Assembly (NCBI RefSeq): GCF_041381155.1 | Contig: NC_091147.1 | Span: 13,083,030 to 13,147,029, forward strand | DNA: 64,000 nt | Direction: 5' to 3' | Origin: Argopecten irradians | Lineage: Eukaryota; Mollusca; Bivalvia; Pectinida; Pectinidae | Shown: piece by piece, positions 25,201-35,965 of the stretch | Position numbering within the stretch: position 1 is the stretch's first letter | How the letters are laid out: each line of letters opens with the position of its first letter | Translations under genes and position numbers: made by a program | The notes under the pieces: generated by a model | Told to the model about the DNA's origin: nothing | The model's database searches: none | The model's input: the letters and a program-made list of their open reading frames with translations, nothing else

Positions 25201-27229
25201 TAGTCTGAAATGTTAACTCCGGCATTAATCTTTAAAATACGTCTATGAAACACACGTACAACTGTTATGTAAACAACCTACATTATTCAACAGTGCATCC
25301 CTAAGACAACATAACTTACTTAACTTCAAAACATCTTTATCGATATTCTTTGAAGTTAGCGAGGTATAGTTAGAAAGTTAATCATCGTTATTCATAATAT
25401 TCAGAAGATAATACAGTTTTTGGGGTCTTTTAAACATTTTGTAAATATAAAAACTGTGTTTGTTTAGGTAAGTAACTTTATGAAAAAAATAGCTCATATC
25501 CTTTATTTCATTTTACGTGCTTGATCAACATCACTGACATCAGATAATTATTTCACCACTTAATAACACTACTTACCAGGGATATCAAACTAAGTGTCGT
25601 TGCAAACAGTCGAAGACCATGGGACTTGAAACGCAATTCTAAATACTGAAAGTGTAGTAAAATTACAAAACACTTATCGGATAAATTATTTAAGTGAGTG
25701 GAAAAATACTAACTTGTATATCATATAGAACACAAACTTGAAGAGCAATGCTTAGTGATTACTTGCAGACTACCATCCTATCAGAATATAACTTCGAACA
25801 TATTCTTGAAATGCGTTGCCAAGTGCCTAATTGCTGTTTTAAAATTGCTTATATATATACATGTATTACTAAAGTCTATGACTTGCTTGGTTTTTTTTCG
25901 TTTTTTGTAGAAAAAGCATTTAAAGTGCTCTACATATTTTTCTCCGCCTCCTTATATATATATTTGTTGACTTTCGTATTCGAAACGTTATTAAATGATT
26001 AAATTCAAATATTTATTTTCCACCTAACCACATTTAAAATAGTTCGGAGGTCTTCGAACTGTTCCGATCCATTCTGATATGTATCGCTGATGTCGCTCAT
26101 GATAACGTGATGCAACTCGGTTTTCCGATATCAACCGAAAGTTATCAACATGACGTTGATATGTGCCGCTTTCAAAATGTCCCAATTCCTTTCCTCTATC
26201 TGAATGGTATGGATCCGAATCCTCATATATGTGTATTAAGAGTAAGCATTACATGATATACAACTTTAAGCATAACTTCTAAACTTTATGTAATCAAAAA
26301 TACATCTCTGTTCTCAATAGCATGTTATTTACGTAGCAGATGTAATAATTACTGTACTAGTATGTCAAACTTTGTCTTATTCAAGAAGGATCAGCGAGTG
26401 ACAAGGAGAGAGACAACATGGGCACGGCATGTGATAGACATTAGATCAGTTTGTATGGCATAACATGAGGATTAGTATTATAGATGTGATTGTCACCTGA
26501 GCTGGAAAAGACCCATTATTCTAGTATTTATATTATATGTTTGTAAATTTCATATCAAAATACTGATAATCTCTCTCTCTTCCTCTCTCTCTCTCCCTCT
26601 CTCTCTCTCTCTCTTTCTCTCTCGCTCTCTCTCTCTCTAATAAAGTTTATCTGTATATAACTTAGGTCATCCATTTGCTTGTATATGTTATAAAATAACT
26701 GGAACGGGCTTAATATAAGTTTTTTAACTTGTGCCCAATCCTTTTTTGTATTGTAAAAAATGCAAATAAAATATGTTTAAATCAACTTTGTCTCTGTAAA
26801 AAAATAACAAATCGCAAAGTATTTAGATGAATTCGATAAATTAGCGAAATGAAATCCCCTCGTGAATATTTAATAGGAACAATTGGTATCACTTACCTTA
26901 TACATACTAGTGCTGCTGAGATGCCATTGTAGAGGTAATATCAAAACCATAGTCATGATATTCACAACAAAATTACCTATAATGGACATATACCACTGCA
27001 TGCCAAATAAATACACCTCCGCCGGAACTCCTAACATCATGATCCCGGATTCATACGAAACCATTAAGGATAATGCTACAGGGATGGCGCCCATATTTTC
27101 GTTGCCAATAAGAAACTGTCTTGTTGTTTTCTGGGTGTTTCCACGTAAGGAGTTATACAAACCGATCCCAAGACAGAAAATCAAGGTCAAGACGAATATG
27201 ACGTAGTCTTCAACTTTCAAAAATGCCAT
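10276..27229 (-). CDS. SLC5A8-like: SLC5-family sodium-coupled monocarboxylate transporter-like (SMCT), 16 coding exons
   Basis: Coding exons, 5' to 3' on the minus strand: 27229-26897, 25645-25577, 25204-25153, 24466-24399, 23376-23296, 22036-21963, 17471-17334, 15544-15409, 15051-14963, 14431-14319, 13837-13767, 13084-12998, 12086-11854, 11190-11090, 10933-10815, 10368-10276. All junctions are GT-AG and every phase matches. They sum to 1857 nt, i.e. 618 residues plus TAA, the usual SMCT length. Family marks are GVPAEVYLFG (67-76), GGFKAVIWTDVFQ (175-187), FDPDP in exon 7, and A344/S347/T348 at the expected Na2 sodium site. Sequons lie at N491 and N498 in a predicted external loop. Relatives import lactate, pyruvate, short-chain fatty acids or nicotinate with sodium across the plasma membrane. 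Substrate and SLC5A8 versus SLC5A12 (or other SLC5) orthology are not settled by sequence. The gene looks intact. Confidence 0.93.
14608..14893. repeat. Minisatellite, 41-bp unit x 7 (SLC5 intron 9)
   Basis: Seven copies of a 41-base unit beginning AGTTACCTCCCTTATGCTTC start at 14608 and then every 41 bases. A CACTGTG/CACTCTG variant divides the copies. The array lies between coding exons 9 and 10 of the SLC5 gene. It is flanked on the left by a short TA repeat. Confidence 0.93.
15545..15612. repeat. (AAAT)n microsatellite at an SLC5 splice acceptor
   Basis: Imperfect AAAT/TAAA repeats lie directly upstream (on the minus strand) of coding exon 8. They form the polypyrimidine region of its acceptor (TTATTTATTTAG). 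Length changes here would alter the acceptor tract itself. Confidence 0.7.
16211..16621. mobile_element. Mutator-like (MULE) MITE, 393 bp, with 9-bp target site duplication
   Basis: The element occupies 16220-16612. Its ends are inverted repeats of about 55 bases beginning TAGTCTCGCATTCC and continuing through CTCTCGCCGCCCTGAACG, with only a few mismatches between arms. Both sides are flanked by the 9-base direct repeat GAATGTTCA (16211-16219 and 16613-16621). Long terminal inverted repeats with a 9-bp duplication are characteristic of Mutator-like elements. It is too short to encode a transposase, so it is non-autonomous. It sits in SLC5 intron 7. The near-perfect arms suggest a fairly recent insertion. 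Confidence 0.82.
16805..16974. mobile_element. Fold-back MITE, TTTGCATATTACAG family, copy 1
   Basis: An almost palindromic ~170-base element. Both ends read TTTGCATATTACAGAGT inward, followed by TTGC(A/G)GGTAGGTAT and GATTG. The interior is rich in ACGTCA-type CRE-like motifs. Related copies lie at 17163-17302, 63054-63226 and, partially, around 21781-21910. Confidence 0.75.
17163..17302. mobile_element. Fold-back MITE, TTTGCATATTACAG family, copy 2 (one end lost)
   Basis: The stretch from TTAGCTCCCTTGCGGGTAGG to GTAATATGCAAAT matches copy 1 at 16805-16974. The left terminal ~15 bases are missing or diverged. It lies just upstream (+ side) of SLC5 coding exon 7, within 35 bases of that exon's donor. 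Confidence 0.65.
17690..19310. repeat. Satellite-like tandem repeat, ~155-bp unit x ~10 (SLC5 intron 6)
   Basis: The anchor phrase CAATAACTCCGTAA recurs at about 17731, 17893, 18048, 18339, 18496, 18649, 18806, 18961 and 19118, with one diverged copy near 18184. The period is 153-162 bases. Each unit also carries GATTTTC(A/G)AACTCG, GAGATCTTTCCAAT and TATTTACTCAAGTTATCG. The array ends in an ACGGACGACGGACGA run followed by CATGACCTATGGTCAGGCGA, which contains a short palindrome (ACCTATGGT). Copies differ by roughly 10-20%, so the array is older than the minisatellites nearby. Confidence 0.9.
19682..19775. repeat. Inverted repeat / hairpin
   Basis: The arms AATCTAATTAAAAT..TGATGTTCATTATCTAC and their reverse complement enclose a centre of about 20 bases that contains smaller GTACAC/GTGTAC palindromes. 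The whole ~94-base stretch would fold into one hairpin. It is probably a fold-back element remnant in SLC5 intron 6. Confidence 0.8.
20077..21780. mobile_element. TTCATGAA-rich element with short inverted ends (non-autonomous, family unknown)
   Basis: Two blocks, about 20,090-20,430 and 21,420-21,775, are packed with TTCATGAA and ATTCATGAAT palindromes. They flank an interior of about 1 kb without such repeats. The outer ends are imperfect inverted repeats (CCCTGCGAGATG and, from the right, CCCTGTGAGACG). The interior contains its own inverted repeat at 20,918-21,064, whose arms include GCATTGAACGTCTTT. The flanking GCGGGTAT and GTAGGTAT look like an insertion into a copy of the TTTGCATATT MITE. 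No transposase frame is visible. The subterminal repeat clusters resemble transposase-binding arrays of DNA transposons. Superfamily is not assigned. Confidence 0.55.
22110..22245. repeat. Fold-back element
   Basis: Arms reading ACAATTAAGGCATTTTGAA..GGTCGATGCATG and the matching inverted arm enclose a poly(A)-containing loop. The stretch would form a ~60-bp-stem hairpin with a few bulges. It lies in SLC5 intron 5. Confidence 0.8.
26573..26638. repeat. (CT)n microsatellite
   Basis: About 66 bases of nearly pure CT dinucleotide repeat with rare interruptions, in SLC5 intron 1. Confidence 0.95.
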
Positions 27230-27268
27230 CTTGTTTCCTAAATCGAGTCCAGTTGGTTAATGAAAGTG
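27230..27268 (-). other. 5' untranslated part of SLC5 exon with upstream acceptor
   Basis: The ATG at 27229 is preceded by 39 bases. Beyond them is a strong minus-strand acceptor (pyrimidine-rich, ending TTTTTCAG) at 27269-27270. This supports 27229 as the true start and implies an upstream noncoding exon. A candidate ends at 27788 with donor CTG|GTAAGCT. Confidence 0.6.
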
Positions 27269-27787
27269 CTGAAAAAGTAATGGATTGATTAAAATTACTA
27301 CGAAACTGAGTTTCTTTAATGTATATACAATATTTCGCTATGTCGCTATTATAGGCCGAAAATATTGACCTCTGTGCTTGTTGGAAATAAAGCATTCATT
27401 TTTAGAATGTTCATGCTATTTTGCTTAACAACGTTTTGCCAGCCATACTCTTTCAGAATAACTCTTTTAACTGGTTTGTATTTTTGACAAGGTCACATTC
27501 AGCATTCACAAAAAATCTGTCAGCTCTCAAACACAAAAAACACTATTACAACAAGTATAAAATCATGGGTTATTGATTTTCAATTAAGACCATATATTAA
27601 AAATAAAACAATGGTCATAAAAACAATTAAAAAAATGTGTCTAATATGTACAAGGAAGAAAACACAAGAATGGAATTAACCGAGAGAAAGCATAGTCAAG
27701 AAGGCATAGTTAACGATTGTTATTTTAAAATACTTCAAAAATGCACATTGCAAAAAATATAAATTCAATTTCACATGCTTAGCTTAC

Positions 27788-27880
27788 CAGACTCATACAA
27801 GAGTTTTGCGTGAAAATGCTGCAAAAGTTCGACTCCTCTGGAATACGGATGATGGAGCACCACGTGACCGCTCAGGATTT
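27788..27880 (-). promoter_or_regulatory. Probable noncoding first exon and promoter region of the SLC5 gene
   Basis: A consensus donor (G|GTAAGC) lies at 27787-27781 on the minus strand. Upstream on that strand are a CACGTG E-box near 27,862 and a TATA-like CATAAAAG near 27,890. Together with the acceptor at 27,269 this gives a 5' untranslated exon of about 90 bases and a ~520-base intron. The start site and exon length are inferred. Confidence 0.4.
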
Positions 27881-27949
27881 TTAAGTCTTTTATGTGGAAC
27901 ACTAGCCATATAGAGTCATGGAAGAACCCATTTTATGAACACTCTTCCG

Positions 27950-28475
27950 TATACATATATTATATGTACTATGAAAAACGATATATTGTTAACTGATCAA
28001 ATATTATTTACTACATATTTACTACAGATCAAAATACCGATAAAAGCTTTGATTGTTGTTTATCATATTATTTTTTACTATTTGTGTAGAAATGTGGAAA
28101 AAGTTCATCAATATTCATAGATATCGTCAAGAAAATACGGTCAGCTGTACATAAACAAAAGTGTATGACCCCTGTTTTATTGTAACTCTCATTAAATATA
28201 GTAAATTACCGGTATTTTACATAAAATATGGTCGTTTATAAAACCCAGGAAAACATCGGATTTATATATGATTATCGCATCAGATGGTGTTTTATTAATA
28301 CCTTAGCGAATAACATTATGGTAATACATGATGTAAATATGAAATGGTACTAACATTAAAACATAGCTACGCTTAGCCATCATATTTCGCTACTTCAAAT
28401 TTATTTTATTTAAATGAATGTAAAAGGAAATATGCAAAGCACCTACACGGATTCCATGTGTAGAATCTGTCTTTC

Positions 28476-28506
<31 letters not shown>

Positions 28507-29520
28507 GTGCGCTCTGTAAATCATAATTAGCTTTTGTTTTATTTTTATTCTTTATTTTTTTACGCTCTGTAAATCATAATTAGCTTTTGTTTTATTTTCA
28601 TTTTCATTTTTTACGCCCTGTAAATCGGTTGTAAAACTAACGATCAGTACTATGATTAGCACGCTTAAAACAAATTCATAGTTATAACGTAATATTTTAT
28701 TTTTTCCAATCATAGTTCCTATATGTCGTTTGTGATATGTGTTTAACAAACTATACTTATAAATAAAAATGAAGATATTTCGTTTGTCCCCATAAAGGTT
28801 TGTTATGTGAAATGATATTAAGCAAACTTAACGCATAAACATAATAATTATTTATATCTTAAATATCAACTCATGATACAATCTTTATATTAATGTTCGC
28901 AAGAAATTGTGATCAAGATCACCACATTGTTTAAAACATTTGCAACTCATACGGTCAAAATTATCCCGACTCCTTTCAAATCAGACCAAACCACTTCTTT
29001 TCGCAGCATGTTTAATTCTAGGCATATTTAATTCTTGCTAGACAGTATGATACCAGCAAATTGTTATATGCAAGCGTGTTCAAGTCTAGTACCAATGCCA
29101 ATAATTTGTTGATTTTGAATTATTGCAAGGTACATCATTTCAACCCCGAGACAAGTATGTATCTAGTGAAGTGATCATTGATAATGCGAAATACTAGCAT
29201 TGTCTTAGGGTATTATTCTTATAAGATTTATTGTATAACGAATAAATCAATTTATTAAAGGAGCAAAAATTTAATTCAGTTTCGATGGAATGTTAAGTTG
29301 TGCAGGTTTGGGGCAATAATTTTCGTTACAGCCGGTGTGTATCATTTCTGCCGGAAGTAGTAGCATTTAGTATAACGCGTTCTCTCTCAGTAAGCATGCG
29401 CGGTGAACACTTCCTTCTTCGTCGCGGCTTGAACAAATCTGCAAGGAAAAATTTTCAAGCAAGGTTTTCGTAAGTTTTGTTGGAAAGGTATCAAGTTATC
29501 GTTCAATTCTAGATACTTTA
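27950..29520. other. Intergenic stretch upstream of the SLC5 gene
   Basis: No gene is recognisable. It contains a T-homopolymer of about 26 bases near 28,481-28,506. Just after it, two copies of an ~80-base segment (CTCTGTAAATCATAATTAGC) start near 28,511 and 28,564. A CpG-containing stretch at 29,370-29,430 precedes the DIRS-like element. Confidence 0.45.
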
Positions 29521-29906
29521 GAAACCTGATGATACTGAGATGATTGTCTAGCGGTCTCGGAGTTCGATGTTTTGAGTCAAGTGTGATTACGCTGGAATTT
29601 TAACTTCGGGTGCCGGAGATCGCATGGAGTAGCGGTGTACAGCAATGGCCGACTAAACGGCCTCTCTTGTAACAAACAGTTATTAACGCGTTTTTAGTAA
29701 TTAGTATAATAAATAGCTATCAAATACAATTTTAATAAAATAACGAATATTTCATCAAAGATAATGCCTAATTACGAACCACATCTTTTTAAATTATATT
29801 GTCTATTATTGTTTTGGGAGCTAAATAGGCATAAATAATGTGGTGTCTATGGTACGGATAATGTATTGAATTATATGTGTTTTTATGAGATCTACAGATA
29901 ATCAGC

Positions 29907-30948
29907 ATGCCCAGGGCGAAAGGTATTAGCCCTCGTTCAAAGAGGGCGAGGCAATACCGTTCAACAGTATCGGTACCATCTACAATAGAGGAACAATTGA
30001 CAACACCTGTACCTCAGCACGCAAGCCTTTCCGGAGATCAACCCGACCAGGTTCCAATTGCAAGCTCAAGGAGTTTATCACATGCAACCTCGCTGACCCC
30101 GACACCCTCACCAGCTCCAGCACTGGAACAAGTCCAGAACACAGTCTCTGGAGATCTAGGTATGGATCTTGGTGATTCCCCCCTTTCTATGGTTAGTGTA
30201 TCATTAAGTCTAGGTGAGAATATTCATCAAACTCTGAAAGAGAAGATCTGGAAAAATAAATACATAGAATTAGGGGCCTTACTTGATCGAGAATCAGAGT
30301 CAGCTGTTAGGTAGAATTTGGTATTAGTAAATGGGGTATTACAAGTCAAATCTACCCAAAGCAAACGAAAAAAATAACAATATAGAAGAGTGGACAAGGG
30401 CATTTCTCATTTTTACCAGTGTCTATTTATGCAAATGCCCAGAAAGACACCAAGAGTTCATCAAATATATGAGTATTGTTAGGTTTGCAGCTGATCATTT
30501 TGAGGGTGTTGGTTGGAGGAATTATGATATTCAGTTTCGGTTAAAACAAGTGCGCACTCCTATGCGGTCTTGGGCCGAAATAGATTCTGAATTATGGCAA
30601 ATTTTGGTGTCTGGTGCACCGAGGAGTATTCAAACACCTAACCCTTCTCTTAGTAGCAAATGTTACAGCTTCAATTATCAAGGGCAGTGTAGGAGAAATA
30701 ATTGCCAATATCTACACACCTGCATCAAGTTTAATGGTGCTCATCCAGCGTGTCGCTGTGGGTTTAATGCAAATCCGCAACATCAGTATAGTAGTCAAGG
30801 GAATTTTAGGTTCCACGGGCAAGGCATAAGGGGGAATAATCCAAATTTTCGTTATTACAACCCCCACAGATTCACAGGGCAAGGTCAGCAGCAAGTCAAT
30901 ACCAGACCCAAAGGTCAAAATATGGGACCTAGGGGCAACCCCAATTAG
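29907..30948 (+). pseudogene. Gag-like region of the DIRS-like fossil
   Basis: The N-terminal part is low-complexity and rich in Ser, Pro and Thr. A helical core follows, then a cysteine/histidine cluster (Cys-x8-Cys-x4-Cys-x3-His, near 30,660-30,715) that resembles a CCCH zinc-binding motif. A Gly/Gln/Asn/Arg-rich tail completes it. This fits the nucleic-acid-binding protein encoded first in DIRS-type elements. It is part of a broken element. Confidence 0.6.
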
Positions 30949-30970
30949 GTTTCATCCTCTTAAGGTTCAT

Positions 30971-32213
30971 TTGGAGAATTACCCATTGAGAGTTGAGGGT
31001 GCAGAGTTAGCAAAAGGATTTGAATTTGGTTTTGGTTTGGAATATTTAGAACCCCGTATTCCTTTGGATTGTACTAATCTTAAATCAGCAGTAGACCACC
31101 AAGCAGCTTTGGCTGAGAAAATTGAATCGGAGGTTAAGTTAGGAAGAGTAGCAGGTCCTTTCGTTGACAAGCCTTTAAATAACTTGCGCCTTTCCCCGGT
31201 GGGTGTTGTTCCTAAAAAGTCTGGAGAATGGAGAATGATAACTCACTTATCTTATCCGGAGAACTATAGTGTTAATGATTTCATTGATTTTGACAAAGCA
31301 TCTGTGAAAAAGCAGTATAAATGATACATAAACTGGGAAAGGGGGCCTTGTTAGGGAAAAAAGGATATAAAATCTGCTTTTAGGTTACTCCCAATTCACC
31401 CTAGTGATTTAGATCTTTTGGGTTTTCGTTTTAAGGGACAGTATTATATAGATAAATGTTTGCCTATGGGCTGTAGCATTTCTTGTTCATTGTTTGAAAA
31501 GTTCTCTTCTTTTTGGAATGGTAAGTGTGTGAAAAATCTAATTCAAAATGTATAGAACATTATTTGGATGATTTTCTTTTTGCTGGCAGGAAAGACACAA
31601 CAGATTGCTTAGAATATATGAACACTTTTGATCAGGTGTGTAATGAGTTAGATGTTCCATTAGCTCCAGACAAATGTGAGGGTCCTACACCTTGTTAGAC
31701 ATTTTCAGATCTAGATATTGATACAGAGGAGAATCAAGGTTCCATTAGAAAAAGTAGTGTCTCTAGTAAACTTAATTGAGAGTTTTTTGAACAGGTCAAA
31801 AGTCAGTTTAAAAGAAATGCAGTCTTGACAGGAAAGGTAGCATTTTGTACAAGAGCAATTCCTGGTGCTCGAGCTTTTTTTAGGAGACTTTACGAGTCCA
31901 TGTCATGTGCATCTAAACCTTTTCACTACATTAGGCTCACTAAGGCTTTAAATGAGGACTTGGAAGTGTTATTGCATTTTTTCTCCTCATTTAATGGGGT
32001 GTGTTTTATACCAGACAAGGATTGAAAACAAACACAACTTTGGAGTTGTATACAGATAGTGCAGGTAACCCAGACTTGGGGTGTGCTGCAATATATCAAA
32101 ATCAGTGGGGTTGTTGGCAATGGCCTTTTGCTTGGAGAAAATTGGATTTGATTTGGGACATCACTTTTCTAGAGCTTGTACCAACAAAAATACTTCAAAG
32201 TCAAACAGGGTGA
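30971..32213 (+). pseudogene. Reverse transcriptase / RNase H region of the DIRS-like fossil
   Basis: The upstream portion matches the start of DIRS reverse transcriptases (LSPVGVVPKKSGEWRMITHLSYP, then NDFID). The downstream portion carries an RNase H-like start (ELYTDSAG..GCAAIY). The region is broken and is listed only as a part of the fossil at 29,525-33,730. Confidence 0.7.
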
Positions 32214-32788
32214 TGAAATTGATTCGGCCTCTAGTATTAACATCCTTGAAGAGTAACATTTATTTTAAATCTATTCATGTTCAGGGCTACACAATTCTAT
32301 TGCTGATGCACTGTCGCGATTTCACTTTCAGAAGTTTCGAAAACTGGCGCCACATGCCGAGGCATATTCTTGTATAATTCCACAGAGTTCTGGGGAATTT
32401 TCGATCTGAATTCCATTGTTTAATTAACTCATCTATTTCTAGTAACACCAGGTCAACTTATGACAATGCGCTGAATGCATTTAATCAGTTTAGGAAAGCT
32501 GTTAATTATCCATCAGTTTGGCCTCAAACAGTGCATCATATCATAAATTTTGTACTACACCTATCAAGCACCAATACAGCGTGCTCAATTTTTCATGAAG
32601 CTTAGCAATAGTACTGACCATACAAGCAATTTCATTGTGAAAAAAACCTGGTTATAGCTATGCAAAGGCGTAAAGAGTCCAAGGATTGGCGTGCCCCAAT
32701 AACAGTAGAAATGTTGATGTCTTTCCCAAACTCTCTTGGATATGTCTGTATGTAAGATTTTGAAGCAAAACTTTTTTCAGCTGCCTTT

Positions 32789-33240
32789 TTGTTAGCCTTT
32801 TATGGTCTACTCGGAGAAGGGGAACTTGAGGTAACTAGGTTCAATAGATCAAAAGTGGTACAGTTTAATGATGTCGAACTGTCTGGTACCCATATTCAAT
32901 TAACCCTTAAATATGCCAAAACTGATCAGATGGGTCATTCAGTCACTCTATCAATACCTAGAGCAGCTTCTGTTGTTATTTGTCCAGTGCAGGCTTTGGC
33001 AAGGTAAAACTTCAGGGTTCACTTTTCATCCACATGGACCACTCGCCCCTCCCCCGCTACCAATTTAGTTCAGTACTAAAGAAATCGTTGGAGATTAGGG
33101 GGTTCATCTGTAGCAATATCAAAACTCATTCCTTCAGAATAGGGGGGCTACCCGGGCACCTATGGTAGGTTATCGTAAGCAAGAAATCCAGAACATGGGA
33201 AGGTGGAAATCATTAGGTTATACGCTTGAGCACGTGCACT
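32789..33240 (+). pseudogene. Tyrosine recombinase region of the DIRS-like fossil
   Basis: The reading frames resemble the catalytic half of DIRS tyrosine recombinases: a FYGLLGEGEL-like segment, a KTDQMG-like beta turn, and an HSFRIGG box (the His-x-x-Arg of the recombinase active site). Its place after RNase H supports the DIRS assignment. Broken, as is the rest of the element. Confidence 0.65.
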
Positions 33241-35099
33241 AGTACTGTTTACGTTAGCGGTATAGGCATATTAGGGTAATTATATGGTTAGTTAATGCCT
33301 ATATAAGTGTGTTTATATATGATATCAATTGTACTAATAGTGTAAATAGTAAGTTTAGGGATTATTATCGTATGTTGTAGCTTCACGTGCAAGGACTCGC
33401 TGTCCCAAGTACAGAAAAATACGGAAGCCGGGAGAGACCGGATTGGTCGGATATACACATATATCATAGATGCTGTACTTATTCGCTATGTAAGCGGCGT
33501 ACCACGATTACCTGATTGTTGTGGAGGTAAAGAGGAGACACGATGGAGTGTGTGCTCTGTTGTAGCCTTTACGGCTAGTACAACCTGAGAGTGGTTGTTA
33601 TACTTATATTGGGCCTTGGCACTGAAGCCGGCGGGCGTCGAGGACAACAGTTTCGACGGAGTATTTTAATCAGACAGTTCCTGGTCTCAAGGAGACCGAT
33701 ATTACATCATCAGTATCAGGATTGAAGACATTGAACCCGGATGTGATATTTGTGATGCTACAAAGACTGTAGGGCTGTTAGGTTAATTTTAGTTGTATTT
33801 AAATATATTCAAATGTAATAATAAAAGTGTGTAAATTCGCTTGCTGAGTTTATCACAAGAGGATATGAGTGTTTGGATGTGAGTGGGGTTTTATAAAATA
33901 GAGAAATAGTAAAAAGAATCTTGTAAAGTAACTGTATATCTTATTGTATATTGCTTGTAATAATAGTGTATAATAATAATTGTAAATATGTATTTCCTGA
34001 ATTTGTTATTATTTGGGTTACCTGTGTGGCAATTGCTCGGCTACGTTAGATTGGCATTGAGTGCACTTATTGATAGTGTTTATTAACATCTTTTGTAGTC
34101 ATTGATAGAGTTTATTGAAATTGTTTGCACTCATTGACAGTGCTTTATATTCACATTGTTTGCTTTATTTGAAAAGAAAATGAATATTATATTAATTATG
34201 TGTTTGGAATTAATTTGAAAATTTAATTACATGTAAATGTCTAAGGGCAAATTCTACATTTAGAGAGTAATTTAACTTTTATTGATTAAAGTAACTAAAT
34301 TTCTTTCGCTCAAGTAACTTTATGACTTTTGAATAAATTTTGGTCAAAAAGAAACTATGTGATGTTAACATAATGGAGTGAATGCTGGTATCCTCATTCA
34401 CCTCTTTTGACTTCTTGGAATATTAAGAAATTTTGATTGTGATGTTGCCAATTACACCCATTGATGGGCGGTGCATCAAATAAAGCCGTGGCCTTAATCG
34501 CAGTATGTGTTTCTGTTATCTTTAATAATACTTTGATACATTATGATGTGAAAATATCACTATCGTTCTCTAGAAGATATGAGTAGATATACATACACAT
34601 TGTTAAAATTCCCTAGCTAAAATTCTGACCTGAAACGAGCAGAATAGACAATTTCAGGTTTAAAAAACTAACCTGCAAGTCAATTTCATATAATGTTTTG
34701 GTTAAAATTTAGTCAAATAATTACTGGTCAAAGTGTCGTGTAAAGAGCAGAATAGTCAATTTTAATTTTACAAAACCTAACCTGAAATTGACCTGGATTT
34801 CAAATAAATATTAACTGAGGTTAATTGCAGTTCAATTGTTGGTCAAATTGCACGGGCAGTTAAGTCAAAAATTGATGCAGGTCATTTTCATCTCAAGTTT
34901 ACTGTCAATGTCATTGCCTGTAATTGTTTCACTTTCAATATGGCATACACCGAATTGTAGCCATTTTAAGCAAATCAGAGGTTGCAATCACACTGTAAAG
35001 CCGATCGCCTGACACAATCACATTTAAAAAAAAAATTCTTCATTATAGAATATCGTTAAACCTTGGAAAAACATGTATGGAATGGGACTAAGATGATTT

Positions 35100-35965
35100 C
35101 CTATATCTCCTTGACCAGCATCGCCAGGTTACATAAAAGCGTATTGCCGTGAGAAATAATATTGTTGAGAATTGGATATCGTTGAACTCCTTTTGTATTC
35201 AGTTTCCATCCGCGCGAGGATATATCGCCACACGAAATGATAGTATAGATGTTAAAATGTAATAAAGTTGAAGATGTTTTTACAACGGAATCTCCCAGAG
35301 AATCAGAGTTCGCGATAGAGACGATGTTGGGAAACTCGCCAAACCGCATAAACAGAGAAAACATTGAGATGTTTCATGAAACTCCTAAGCCAATATCACC
35401 AGGGAAATCAGAGATTCTGAAAATGTGATGACGTCGTTGAAGTCATTAAGCCCGAGTCGAGGTAAAAAAAAAGTAGGGAGTCTAAAACTGATATGATTTT
35501 AAAAACAACCTCATAAGGCCAGACCAAACCGCCAAGGAGAACAGCGATGTTGTGAAAGAGATATTTCCGTGAACTCCTTAACACCACAACATCATTAGAA
35601 TCAGAGATACCGAGATTGAGTTTAGTTCGTTGAACTTGTTCATAACGCAAAGCTGGAGAAACGACTATTTTTGATTAAGACTGTTTTGGAAACTCATGAA
35701 GTCCTCAATGCAAGGAGTAAGACATAGTGACCGGGACTTAGATACAAACAGGCTGGGAATAGGATGCTTTTGAAGAACTCGTTCAGCTCTACCATGGACA
35801 GGAAAACAGACAATGAGAATGAGATCATTTTGTAGATTTCTCCAGGTGAACAGAGATTGAGATAGATATAATTTCCTATCTCCAAGAGAAACAGAGGAGG
35901 AGAAAACGACAATTTCGTAGATCCTGTTAAAGCAGCTTATCAGAAGAAGCAGAATGTGAGACAGG
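35100..35965. repeat. Degenerate tandem repeat (GAACTC / CAGAGAT motif family)
   Basis: A pattern of the type (A)GAATCAGAGAT..GAGAT..GTTGAACTCcT recurs about ten times at spacings that alternate near 60 and 85 bases. Copies are strongly diverged and purine-rich on the plus strand. Several open frames on the minus strand (for example 35,101-35,364 and 35,665-35,979) cover it, but they look like by-products of the repeat. Confidence 0.5.

Larger units (their letters stand above)
29525..33730 (+). mobile_element. DIRS-like tyrosine-recombinase retrotransposon (fossil)
   Basis: An element of about 4.2 kb in plus orientation. Its parts, in order, are a gag-like region, reverse transcriptase, RNase H and a tyrosine recombinase, with no integrase or protease seen. 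This is the DIRS arrangement. The ends near 29,538-29,575 and 33,683-33,722 are imperfect inverted repeats sharing CCTGAT..ACTGA..GATG and CGGTCTC, as in DIRS rather than direct-repeat LTR elements. The coding regions carry multiple breaks (around eight or more), so it is broken and probably of middling age. Boundaries are approximate. Confidence 0.75.

Noticed and set aside
23859-25225. Minus-strand frames of 79-106 codons inside the SLC5 gene
   Set aside because: They read through introns; only the short pieces defined by splice sites match the transporter.
26883-27206. 107-codon plus-strand frame opposite SLC5 exon 1
   Set aside because: It is antisense to a well-supported exon with clear SLC5 similarity.
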